Of a stretch of DNA of 24,448 bases, positions 7,550 to 19,500 are shown piece by piece. The first letter of the stretch is position 1. Each line of letters starts with the position of its first letter. The position numbers and the translations under genes are program-made. The notes under the pieces were generated by a model that saw only the letters and a program-made list of their open reading frames with translations, searched no databases and had not been told where the DNA came from. The DNA is from Silene noctiflora (taxonomy: Eukaryota > Streptophyta > Magnoliopsida > Caryophyllales > Caryophyllaceae): NCBI GenBank assembly GCA_009801015.1, contig VHZZ01001434.1, positions 20,285 to 44,732 on the forward strand, written 5' to 3'.

Positions 7550-10500
7550 ATGAGGAAAAAAGTTGACGAACGCATTAGAACTCTAATCGACAATGGCGTC
7601 AAAACTCGTCATCGTTCACTCTTCATTATCATTGGTGACAAGTCTCGTGACCAGGTACTTTCTCCTTCTTCTTCTGTTATCTATTTAATCATAATTTAAT
7701 GCTATAATTGTGTTCTTCAATTAGGTTTATTGGATTAAATTGATGTTTTTGTGTGTTATGCAGATTGTTAATCTTCATTATATGCTTAGCAAGGCTGTTG
7801 TTAAGGCTAGACCGTCTGTTCTTTGGTGCTATAAAGACAAACTTGATCTCAGCAGGTTCTATTTCTTTATCTTTATTTAACATAATCGTTGTTAATTATT
7901 CGTGTGTGTATTTGTGTAGGTTTTGTGTTTACGAGTCTCCGAAACATTATAGAATTAGCATTTGTCTATTTGGAATGATTTTGTTGGGTTTAAGTTTAGG
8001 GGGCATCCAATTTTTGAAGTTTCGTGCCGAATTATTTAATTTGTGGTGTTAGGAATTGGAATGAAGGATTTAGGAATAGCATGAATTTCCCGCTTGAGTT
8101 TAGCTTTATGTTTAGGGAACCTAAATTTTGAAGCTTTGTGGTGAATACGTAATTTTGTGGAGTTGGGATATTGGAACGTGGGATTTTGGAATCACATGAA
8201 ATTTTCAGCTTGAATTTAGTGGCGGTAGGATTTATATATCAGGAATGAGGTATTTCAGATAAGCTTGAATGTGTAAGATTAAAAAGAAAGGAAACTGATT
8301 GGGTGTTCTGATGTGTTTGGGGGTCTTTAGCATGAAATATGTGATTGTTATACGGGGAATACAGTAAGCCACATTATTGTTGTCAAAGACCAATTATCAG
8401 TTAAAGCTACCTTGGAATGCCGGTACTGGTTATTAAGAAACGTAGAGTTCAGGCTGTTTAGAAGAATCAGTTTGCTGATTCTCTGTATATTTGAAGGGTA
8501 ACGCTTTGATGTACTCTTTGTGTATTGAACATGATCACCTTCTTGTAATTGTAAGTGAGTCTAGTATAGGACTGTCTCACATAATCAGCCACTTGTTCTG
8601 TTTTGGATGGGCAAAGTAGTTAACCTTGAAAATTGTTTTTTTTTTGAACTCTTCAGCCATAAGAAAAAGCGTACACAACAGGTGAAGAGACTTATGATTA
8701 GAGGACTTCTGGATCCTGACAAGGTTGATGCTTTTTCACTTTTCGTTGAAAGTGGAGGCATAACACATTGCAAGTACAGAAATTCAGAAAGAGTGCTCGG
8801 CAATACATTTGGCATGTGCATATTACAGGTAGCTCCATTTGTCCATTAGCTGGTTTTGGTGCGTTTTGCTGTTGTCATTTTTTTTCTTTTTCTTTTTAAG
8901 TAGTTGATCCCCGTGATTATTTTCTAAGCTTCTTTGTTTGGTTACATGAAGGACTTCGAAGCATTGACTCCAAATCTCCTGGCAAGAACTATAGAAACCG
9001 TTGAGGGAGGAGGAATAGTTTTACTGCTTTTACGTTCAATTAACTCACTGACAAGTCTGTGCACCATGGTTATGGTATTGATTACTTCTAACTAGTTTCT
9101 GTAGATGCCTTATCTCATGCAAATGAAATACATTCTTGCACATTGTTGCTTCCCTATCCATGGTTACATTTATGTTAACTGTTGCTCTATGCAGGACGTT
9201 CACGAAAGATATCGCACAGAATCCCATTCTGAGGCTGCCGGACGTTTCAATGAACGATTTTTATTATCAATTGCATCCTGCAAAGCATGCGTAGTCATGG
9301 ATGATGAGCTGAACATATTACCTATTTCTTCTCATATACGAACTATTACTCCTATTCCTGTTGAAGAGGTATTTTTATATCCTCTTCCTTTATGCCCCAT
9401 AGAATTTATAACATTTGACGCGCAGTCAATTACCTCAATTAATGGTCGAGGAAAATCTTGTTTCGCCTGTCAAAATGGGATGGGGTTTAAAGGAATTATG
9501 CTGTTCTTTTGTAATGTACTACCTCAATAAAACTATAGCAACTAATGTTGGTATCTGTCTCAATCTTTTTCGTTTGGATTTAAGGACTGTGAAGGTCTTT
9601 CGGAGGCAGAACGCAGTTTAAAGAACTTGAAGGAGGATTTAAATGAGGACTTTCCAGTTGGTCCTTTGATTAAGAAATGTTGCACTCTTGATCAGGTACT
9701 GGTACTTTGTGAATTTTAAATATCTCTATTTCTGGGCTGATGTCACTAAGTGCCTATTTATTCAATATCACTATTAGCCGTTCTAGTCTTCTCTCATTTA
9801 TGCCTTTCTTTACCTCAGGGAAAAGCAGTCATTTCATTTCTTGATGCCATCTTGGATAAAACACTTCGCAGCACAGTTGCTCTACTTGCTGCTCGTGGCC
9901 GTGGTAAATCTGCAGCTCTTGGTTTAGCTGTTGCTGGAGCAGTTGCTGCTGGGTATTACCACAATTCTTCCTCTTCTCTTCTCTTCTTCCTATCTATATA
10001 TAAGTAAAGGGAAAAATTCAAGAGTGGTGAAAAGTGTTCTTTGCATTGTTATTAATTTGTGCATACTTTGATCCTGGAAGTTGATCATTGCAGGTATTCT
10101 AATATCTTTGTAACTGCACCGAGTCCTGACAATCTGAAGACATTGTTTGACTTTATTCGCAAAGGATTTGATTCATTGGAGTATAAGGTTGAATTTCTTC
10201 GTAAGTTTGGATTTCTCTAGAACACCTTGTAGCTAATTAAAATTGTTTTAACATATTTTTTTCATTTGTAGGAGCACATTGACTATGACGTAATCAAAAG
10301 CTCTAATCCGGAATTTAATAAAGCAACAGTTCGAATCAATATCTACAAGCAACATAGGCAAACCATCCAGGTTTGTTGGTTGGATATCATATAAATCTTT
10401 ACATGTTTGTTTTTATAACTGAAAGTAGGCCCCCTGTTTTCTTCTGCTACCTGGGCCTGTTCACGAAGCCATTCTATGTGGTGCTGTATCAGTCGTGAAA

Positions 10501-13500
10501 TTAATTTAATAATTTTAAAGCAATTTTTTAATTAGTCGTGAAAAAAAAAAACCATTCTTGCTTTGTTTTTGTGATAAGAAACCCCTTCCCTTCTTAATTA
10601 CTTACATACCCTTCCAATCCCACTCACTCAACCCTCCTCCCTGGCCATATCACCACCAAGTCACCAACACAGTTGCTATTGTCCACCCACAATCACCACC
10701 ACTACAACCGCTATCCCAACTCACGGACCTCCTGCATCCACCCCACAGCCACCATAACAACACAACCTCACAACCATCCTAACCCCAAATTAACATTTAC
10801 CACAGAAATGGGGATCTGGGGTTTTGGAAAATCACCTCAAATGATGGAGGAGCGGTGGTCCAGGGCGTCAAAATTATGGGTCGGTAGTGCTCCGTGGGTG
10901 AAGGGTGGGTTTCGATGTTATGGGTCGAAATCTCTTTTGCGAACCATTTCCAAATAAATCATGGTTTCTTCCCGGAGATATATCGCTGAACAATCAATTC
11001 GAATATTTTTATCTGTGCCTTTAGGGAATAAGCATTTATACATGTTTAAAAGCTCAAATAATGGTAGCACCACTTTATTGGTCCGTTGTTCAACTGGTGA
11101 GCTTGTTTGTTTCGATGTCGTCCTCCGAAAACACCTTGTAATTTGCGGTGTCTCCTCTCTATTTACTGGATCTCATTTCTTCCACTCCATCATGGATGTT
11201 TACAATACCTTACCTTGCGACAAGTTTGAGACGCTTCTTGTCGCTAGTTCCGATTCTACTAAGGCCGCTTTCGATGAGTTTGTTTCTGAATTGCCCTGCC
11301 TTGCTATACCATTCTCTGACGTGGACACCTGTCATTATATTTGCTTCTTCATCCACTTTAACCTTTACTTCTACTGCGCTAGGCTTTCCTTCATCTGCTG
11401 AAAAATAAACATCTTAATGCTTCGGCTGAGTCAATACCGCCGTATCTGTACCTTCATTTGGGCCACGATTATAATTACCATGACAAGCTTTTCTTCTGTG
11501 ATGACGACCAGAGTATTGTTTCGGAAGTTCCCTACTTCCGTGGCTGATAATGAATCAAGCGGTGAAAAAGGTGGTGGCCACTGGCCAGTAGGTCAGGTGG
11601 TGAGGAGGCGGTGGTAGGTTGTGGTGGTGCTTGTTGTATGGTGGTGGTGGTGATGTGCGGTGGAGTGTGATGTGGAAATGAGTGAGGCAGTATGTGGGGG
11701 AGGCAGTAAAGGGGGAAAGAGAGTATTTGATATAGCAGGCCATCTTAATCTGATGTAGCGGGTCAAAATTAAGATGGTGTATTTTGAGAAGGGAGTATCC
11801 GAAGTTGGGTTTATTTTAGGTTATAATATAGTTCTGTTTAATTTGAGAATACGGGTAATATTATGGATTTTTCCTATGAATTAACCGATGAAATAATGCA
11901 CATTTGTCTTGAGTTTTTTGTGCGTCAATAGTAACACCAAGAGGCGCAACTTATGTGCGACATGCATATTTGATCCAGAGATTCGTTCAGCAATTTAATT
12001 CATTGTTTGCCTGTGTGAAGAAGTGTTATTTGTTGCTTATCTCTGAAATCCTTTTTTTGTTCACAGTATATACAACCAAATGAACATGAGAAGTTGACTC
12101 AAGTGGAGCTTTTAGTGATTGATGAGGCAGCAGCTATTCCTCTGCCTATTGTCAAATCTCTTCTAGGGCCATATCTCGTCTTCATTTCTTCTACTGTGAA
12201 TGGGTACGGCTCATTTTGTATGGAGATTTAAGGATAAGATTGATATTATTTTGTGTGGATCTTTGTTGCTTTTTTCTTTTCCCCTCTTTTGCTATGTGTT
12301 GTGTGTCGTAGCTATTATTCATGAAGCCCTTCAATGTTTCCTGGTATACGGTTCCAGATTCCCTGTTTATGTCATTGACCTTGCCCTTACTCCTCATCAT
12401 CTATCATACGAAGTATTTATTAGGCTAGGGTTATAAGTTTGAGTTTGAATTCTTATTCTAAATCATAATAGCCTAATACCAATGTTTGAATCACTCTTCT
12501 ATCATCCTTTATTTGTGCAGTTATGAAGGTACTGGACGATCCCTATCTCTGAAGCTTCTGCAGCAGCTGGAGGAGCAGAGTCAATTGTCTAAGAACGTTG
12601 ATAGTTCTTTATCTGGTATGTGTTTATGTATTGTTGGTTGGACTATCTAGTAAACATTAAAAAGTAGTTTCATTTTGTTGAAGACCTTCACTTTGATTCA
12701 ACCTTCTTCAAAATGGGTTATATCTCATACTGGAATACGTCATACCAGTTAAAACTGTGAGAAGAGACTTCAATGAAATCTTTGACCCTTCTAGTCTAGA
12801 GGGGCTCCATGGAAACATTCATTAGATACTATCTTTTGGGGATGGGTTCGGGTCTTAGTGCTCCTCGTCTGAATAATTGGCATGTTATGGAGGTGTAGAT
12901 ACCACCTTTCTTGTTTTTTGGGTTTAATTATTGATCTGTGTTTTTTTTAGACCTGGTATAAAACTATGAACATTAAACATATCATTTATGACAGAGAAGA
13001 AAGTTTAAGACAAGCATAAGCAAACCTAGTCCCTCGATGCCCCTCAAGAAAGTGTTTCACTGGACATGACAATCATGAATTTGTTTGTGAGACTGGTTCA
13101 TTTTGCTATTGCTAACTTTTTGCTAGATGAGAGGAGACTTCAGTGAAATCTTTTATCATTCCGAATCTAGAAGGGCTGCATGAGAACGCTAATTAGTTAT
13201 TAGTGAAGTTATGACACTAGTAATATACTGCATATGACATTGGTTTTATTCGTATTTTGAGAAGAACAATATTGACTCATCCTTTTCTGGGTTTCAAAAT
13301 GATCTAGTTTCAATTTCCTTCTCTGCAGGCCGGCTTTTTAAGAAGATTGAGTTGAACGAGTCTATTAGATACGGCTCAGGTGACCCTATTGAATCATGGC
13401 TTAACGGATTATTGTGTTTGGATGTTGCAAATTACATTCCTAATATTAGCAGGTTAGTGTAAAATAGAATGATATGGTCTTCATTTCATCCTACCGGCCA

Positions 13501-16500
13501 AATCTTTTCCTCTGAGATTAGTTAAAAAGTTGATGTCCTTTCTTTCTTTTCTGAAATCAGGCTACCCCCTCCTGGTGACTGTGATCTCTATTATGTTAAC
13601 CGTGACACCCTCTTCTCATATCACAAAGATAGTGAGTTATTTTTGCAGGTAAATGTTATCTTAGTTGTATTATCTTTAATGTGTTAAGAAAATCTCACTG
13701 ATCTCTAGCAATTTATTATGTATTGAACCTGCAGAGGATGATGGCTCTATTTGTTGCATCACACTACAAGAATTCTCCAAATGACCTGCAATTAATGGCC
13801 GATGCTCCAGCTCATCACTTATTTGTGTTGCTTGGTATATTTGTGGTTTTATGTGTCTAATGATCTTTATTTTGGATGAAAACTTGTGTTTCTCACAGTG
13901 GCTTATAGATTGATCACTATATCGTTTGTGTAGGTCCCGTTGATGAATCAAAGAACCACCTTCCTGATATTTTGTGCGTTGTTCAGGTTGGTTTAAACTC
14001 TTCTTTCCCGTATCTTACAGCATCTTTCATATTGGTAGTGAAGTAGAATAAGATTCATTAATACTACTGCTTCTATAACCATTTTACCACGGGGGGTATT
14101 TCATGGTGAGCATATTTCAAACGTGTCCTGAATAAAACCCCTTCATTATATATAGGTGCATATTCTGTTTATAAAGCTTTGACTATCCTTCATAAACCTC
14201 TCATTAAAATGTGTGTTTCATCAATGTCTTATGTCTACGTGCTGTTGTCATTCGTGCGTACGTCAAAAGTTTACTGTAATAAAAGGTTATGGATTTATGG
14301 TCACTTGCTTTGTTGGACCACATGTTCGTTGCTATCAATGATATCTCGTCTGAACCCTTTGCCTTTTAAAAAAACAAGCGTTCATAATTAAACACATGCA
14401 TTACTCTGGTTCTTACCTGAATCTAAATGTATTTATCAGGGGAGGTAGTGATAACCAGTGAGAAGTTACCTTTTTTGCACATCTCATCTACATTTTCCTT
14501 TTCCTGTCATTGATATTTCCAGAGAGGGGCTATGTATTTTGTTAAACCTTGGGTACCCAAAATGAGTTCCTAAAATGACAATATCTTGTACTTAAATGCT
14601 TGTTGCTTTCTGTTATGGTTGAGTGCTCCAAGTAAACTTGTAGTAGGAGGCTAGAGGATATTAGAAAATATCCGGTTAATGACATTATTTGTCCTCTTTC
14701 TTCGACAAAACTTTATTCCATCTTTATTTTTACATGCTTTCTATTATTATATTCAATGCAGATTTGAAATTGTTATTGTAGGTTTGTCTTGAAGGAGAAA
14801 TATCTAGTGATTCAGCTAAAACAAGCCTTAGAGATGGCCGATCTCCTCACGGGGACCAAATACCCTGGAAATTTTGTCAGCAATTTCTAGACACAAACTT
14901 TCCTACTCTTTCTGGTGCTCGCATCGTGCGAATAGCCACTCATCCCAGTGCCATGAGGGTAATTATACCTTCCATTATAATTGATTGCCTTGATATGGAC
15001 AATTACAATTTATCACTGTTGGCCTCTCTTTAATTTTTTTTGCTTTCTGTAGCTTGGATATGGGTCAGCTGCAGTGAAGCTCCTAACAAGGTAAAACCCG
15101 TTAAAAATTGAAACAATATTCTCTCCTATTTTTCAAGTGTAGTTAGAACTACACCTTTTAATGGGTAGGGCAGGTCATGTGACTCGTGTCATGTCAAAAT
15201 CATTGGGTTTATGTCATGTTCAACACAGGCGGGCCAGGGCCAGGGTTGATTCTGAATACCAGTCACATATGCATTTTCACACCATGTTTGGTATCGATAA
15301 CCAAAATAACATTACCCCAGTGCCTCGATGACTCCTGTAAATTGAGAGGAGAGAGGGAGGGGGGGGGGNTAAGGGAGGTCAGATGTAAGAGCCTTATACC
15401 TGTGGTAGTGGCACAAAGAGGTTGTTTCCGAATTATAATAGTATTACTACTCATTATTTATCATAGAAATTATATTATTACTACGTTTTTTTTTGTCAAA
15501 AACTACCAAACATTTATCTCATTTCCAAAAACACTATCTAACATTATTATTTTTTTTTTGCTTTTCACTATTTCACATTCATATTTTTTCCCGGAAACTA
15601 CCAAGGATAGAAAATTATTACCCAAGGGGTCACATCACTCCCCCCAAGAAATTGATAAATTAAAACCCTTATTTGACTGAATCTCGAAACGAAACATGTA
15701 CTGGGCGCCAAGTCAGGCATGTTGGATGAGATACATCGTGGGTAACCGGGTTCGACTCCTAAAAGTGGCGTTGTTTCATTAGTTCTAGTCTTTTTCAGAT
15801 AATAGATTTCTAAGTTCCAGTCTTTTTCAGATAATAGATTTCTGCCCGTGCTTTTAACTACTCCGTATAATCGAATTGTTCCAGCGATAATAGCCAAAGT
15901 AGTTGTAGCTGCTGGTATTGAGATGTAGGCAATTTCTATTTTGATTGAAGATGAAAAATCTTTATAGTTAAATGGAAAATTAATTTGATCACAAAGTTCC
16001 CACGACATTTTTTTTTCCTCAAGAAATAAATTAATTAGAATTTCTCTTAGGGCTTGTTTAGTTTGGCGGATTTGGAGGGAAAGGAAGGGGAGGGGAGTAA
16101 AGGATATAAATTTCCTTGCTAGGTTAGCAAATGAGGGAGGAGGGAAATGGAGGGGGAGGGATTTGGAGGGATCCGTTTTCCCCCTCTCCAAGGTAAAGCA
16201 AAATCCCTCCACCATAAGAAAGATTTGGAAGGAAATTGTATCCAAACACACGTACTCCATTCCCCCTTCCCCTCCTTTTCCTTTTCCCCCTCTCCTCTCC
16301 TTGCCTCTCTTTGCCTCCTATTTTGCTTTCTCAGATTTGTGTGGTAATTTAAATTATAGTGGTTTAGTTTCAGGTATGTTACTTCTGTGATTTTTTCTCA
16401 AACATTTGTTCTGAATTCTTATATCCGTCAATGCTCTTTAATCATAACGGGAAAAAATGCGGTCTCGTGGAGGGTATGATAACATCAGGAATCACTGAAA

Positions 16501-19500
16501 AAAAGTTGTGCCTTCCACGCCAGAAATCTTTCGTCCTCCATTACGTAAATTAACTGTATATTTCTGGCAGAAAGAGGTAGTTTTGATGTTTGTCTTACTC
16601 TAGTAGGTCTGGAGTGGGGTTGGTGCTTTTGTGAGACATTTCATGTGAAATTAGCTCGTTTAATGCAGTTGCTGTGTACACTGTAGAGTATAGTACTGCT
16701 TTACTGATAGCATGCTGTATTCTGCCTTTTTATATAATGCAGAAATTTATTTCTAGTTATCATAATCTTCTGTCTGTGTTGACCCAGTTTAGACATTTGT
16801 TCTTATGTCATAGATATACTGACTTTGAGCCTTCAGGTACTATGAAGGACAGTTGACTTCTATCTTTGAATCAGATGAGGAGGACAACGTTGAACAGCCA
16901 ACTTTGGTAGCTGGAGAAAAGGTTAGTTTGGTGAAGTAGTTTTCTATCCGTGTGATACTGTTGTGGTTGTTAACATGGTGCTCAGATGGCTAACCTTTAT
17001 TTTGTTTTGACTTTTTGGTTTTGTAAACAGCTTCTTAATGGCTCTTTATTTATCCAGTATTTATTGCAGTGTTTTGGTAGTGCCAAAGGAAATACCGTGT
17101 GGAATAATTGAGTACCCATTTTCAAAGAACCATTGATTTTTTTTTGGTCCAGAACCTCCTTGTGATTGTTATCTGGGCACATAACCGCTTAGTATGAAGT
17201 TCAACCAAATTCATATCAAGAAGTCTAGAACCACCATACTCAACTTACTGGCCAAAACAGGATACATAGTATAAAAGGCCGAACCCACCCATCATGTGCC
17301 CCATTCATGACCTAAGGGTGTTTTTGGATGGAGGGATTTGAAGGGAAAGGAAAGGGAGGGAGAGTAGGGGATTTAAAATCTCTTGTTTGGATAGCAAGTA
17401 AGGGTGGAGGAAAATGAAGGGGGAGGGATTTGGAGGGATCCATTTTCCTTCCTCCTTGGCAAATCAAAATCTCTCCACAATAGGAAAAGATTTGCAGGGA
17501 AATTGTATCCAAACACCCACACACCATCCTGCTTCCCCTCCCTTGACCTCCTAATTTGATATCCAAACAAGGCTTATAAGTGCTCTTTTCACCCATTAAT
17601 CTTCATTGTATTGATTATATATTTTTGTTGAAAAAGGTGAAATTTATGTTTCACTTTACGATTTATTTGTTTCGGGCTGTATATTGATAATTGGTTAGTC
17701 GCAATTTCTGAATTCTCCTACATTAATTTGCCCTCAAGTTGGAACCGTCTCAAAATATAAATGATAAAAATAAAATTTACCTTTGATATTCTGAATATGT
17801 GACAAGTGTCCAATCTAAACAAATTTGGTTATTCCCGTTCATGTGATATTCTGAGAGTATAGTTGACAGAGTGGTGTCTAACTGTAGTGCTCTTCTTGAT
17901 TGTTATGTAGGTATCACTGCTAGAAGAAAGTATTAGGCCCAAAGCAAACCTGCCGCCTTTGCTTTTACACCTTCGAGAAAGGCGGCCTGAGAAGCTGCAT
18001 TACATGGGTGTATCGTTTGGGCTAACACTGGATCTGCTTCGGTTTTGGAGGAAACACAAATTTGCTCCATTCTATATTGGCCAGATCCCTGTTAGTTTTT
18101 CAACATTTCTCTTGTGTTCTGTTTGATTGGCTTCCATTATAATGCTTTCTTAAATGGACTTCCTTTCTTTATTCGGAGGTTGATGTCTAGACAGAGTGAC
18201 AGACTTTTCTTATTGGTGCCCAATTTTTTCTTGAGCCTTGAGATAGTGGATATATATACACTAGAGCTTTGTTCATTAATTTTCTTGATTCTTCAAGTTT
18301 AATTTCCTTGATTTCAGTTTAGTTATAGACAAACTCAGAAAAGAAGCAGACCTTTAAGAAGGTCAAACAAGTCACTTATGAAACACTCAAGTGAACAATA
18401 TAGCTCTGAAAAAAATGGTTATAAATCGAGTTCAACAAAAATAAATAAAGAAAGAAGTGCCAGAATATTTTGGATTGTGAGAATTCTAGATGGTGGGAAG
18501 TATGGTACCTAGTTGAGAGCTTTTAGAAGTTAGAGACGTGTCCTTAAAAAATGCTTGTTTCTGTCAGCTTTGTGTGACTCAGACATGACACCCGGAAGTG
18601 CTGTCTCCTTTCAGTTTCAGAAGTTAAAAATTCTTTCCACGGTGTAGTTAAGGTGCCGAAGGCATTTATTAAGGCCTTTCAAGGTTTACAGTAACATATG
18701 CTCTTTTACTTCCTTACTGATGGTATTCTTTTTGTTTGTTTGTACGTGGGTTTCCTTCTTTAAACTAGAATGCGGTGACTGGAGAACATACTTGCATGGT
18801 TCTGAAGCCATTGCGTAATGATGATTTTGAAGTTGATCCGGGTGATGAGTGGGGCCATTTGGGGCCATTTTATCGAGGTGTGTTGGTAATCTATCAGTGG
18901 TCCAATCCATTCTCAATTATGTTGAAATATTCTCAATTCACTGCCTTTTTTGTCCATAGTATTTAAGCAAAGATTTTGTGGACTGCTCTCTTCTAGCTTT
19001 CGTTCCATGGAGTATAAACTTGCCATGAGGTTAGTAATTGTATTTGCAACTTCATGTTCTTTCACATATTTCAAGTTTCTGATGCAGTCTTGCAATTCTT
19101 TTGTTTTAGTGTGTTGGACCCTGAAATCAACTTTCAAGCAGCAGAATCTACCGCAGATAGATATTTGAAGTCTGTAAATGAGTACATATGCCCGCTTGAC
19201 ATGAAGCTTCTGGAATCATATACTGATAATCTTTCTGATTTTACACTGGTATGAATTGTGACTCATTTTCCAATTTATAAACCATTATTTTTTTTAATAG
19301 GCGTTAGACTTGTCCTGTGTTGTTATTGTTAACGTTAGAATCTCTAAGATAAAATGGCTCACTACAAGCGCTTCTTCTTATAACGAAATAGTTGTCATCA
19401 ATCCAATTGTTGATGCTATTCTCATTATGGGTCATCCGTATACAACCTATATATGTGATCAACACTAGGGTATGCTACGTACAACCAACTCCCTCCTACT

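Larger units (their letters stand above)
10371..12066 (+). other. intron 9 (1696 bp) carrying an insertion
   Basis: The intron joins exons ending ...RQTIQ and starting YIQPNEHEK. Its flanks are T-rich. The middle (about 10570-11780) is GC-richer, with CCACCAC-rich and GGTGGTG-rich arms around a nucleoredoxin-like fragment, unlike the rest of the gene's introns. The donor GTTTGTTGG and acceptor TTGTTCACAG are intact, so splicing could still occur. Confidence 0.8.
15091..16836 (+). other. intron 17 (1746 bp) with several insertions
   Basis: It splits the Arg codon between LLT and YYEGQ (phase 2). It contains a G-run with an undetermined base at 15369, a tRNA-like relic near 15690-15775, a 32-bp tandem duplication, and a purine-rich MITE from 16050. 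Donor GTAAAACCC and acceptor CCTTCAG are intact. The long open frames on both strands (15186-15680, 15598-16260) run across these repeats and look non-coding. Confidence 0.8.

Noticed and set aside
9105-9530. 141-codon open frame as a separate gene
   Set aside because: It is exon 5 of the acetyltransferase extended into its flanking introns by chance.
15690-15775. Functional tRNA gene
   Set aside because: Only the B box and a short T-arm prefix are convincing. No acceptor stem or anticodon arm could be paired by eye.
15186-16260. Long open frames (164 and 220 codons) on opposite strands in intron 17
   Set aside because: They run through a G-run with an N, homopolymers, a tRNA-like relic and a purine-rich MITE, and lie wholly inside a well-supported intron.
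17312-17596. 94-codon minus-strand open frame in intron 18
   Set aside because: It is a reading of the pyrimidine-rich strand of the MITE. A similar peptide arises from the intron 17 copy because the two elements are homologous.
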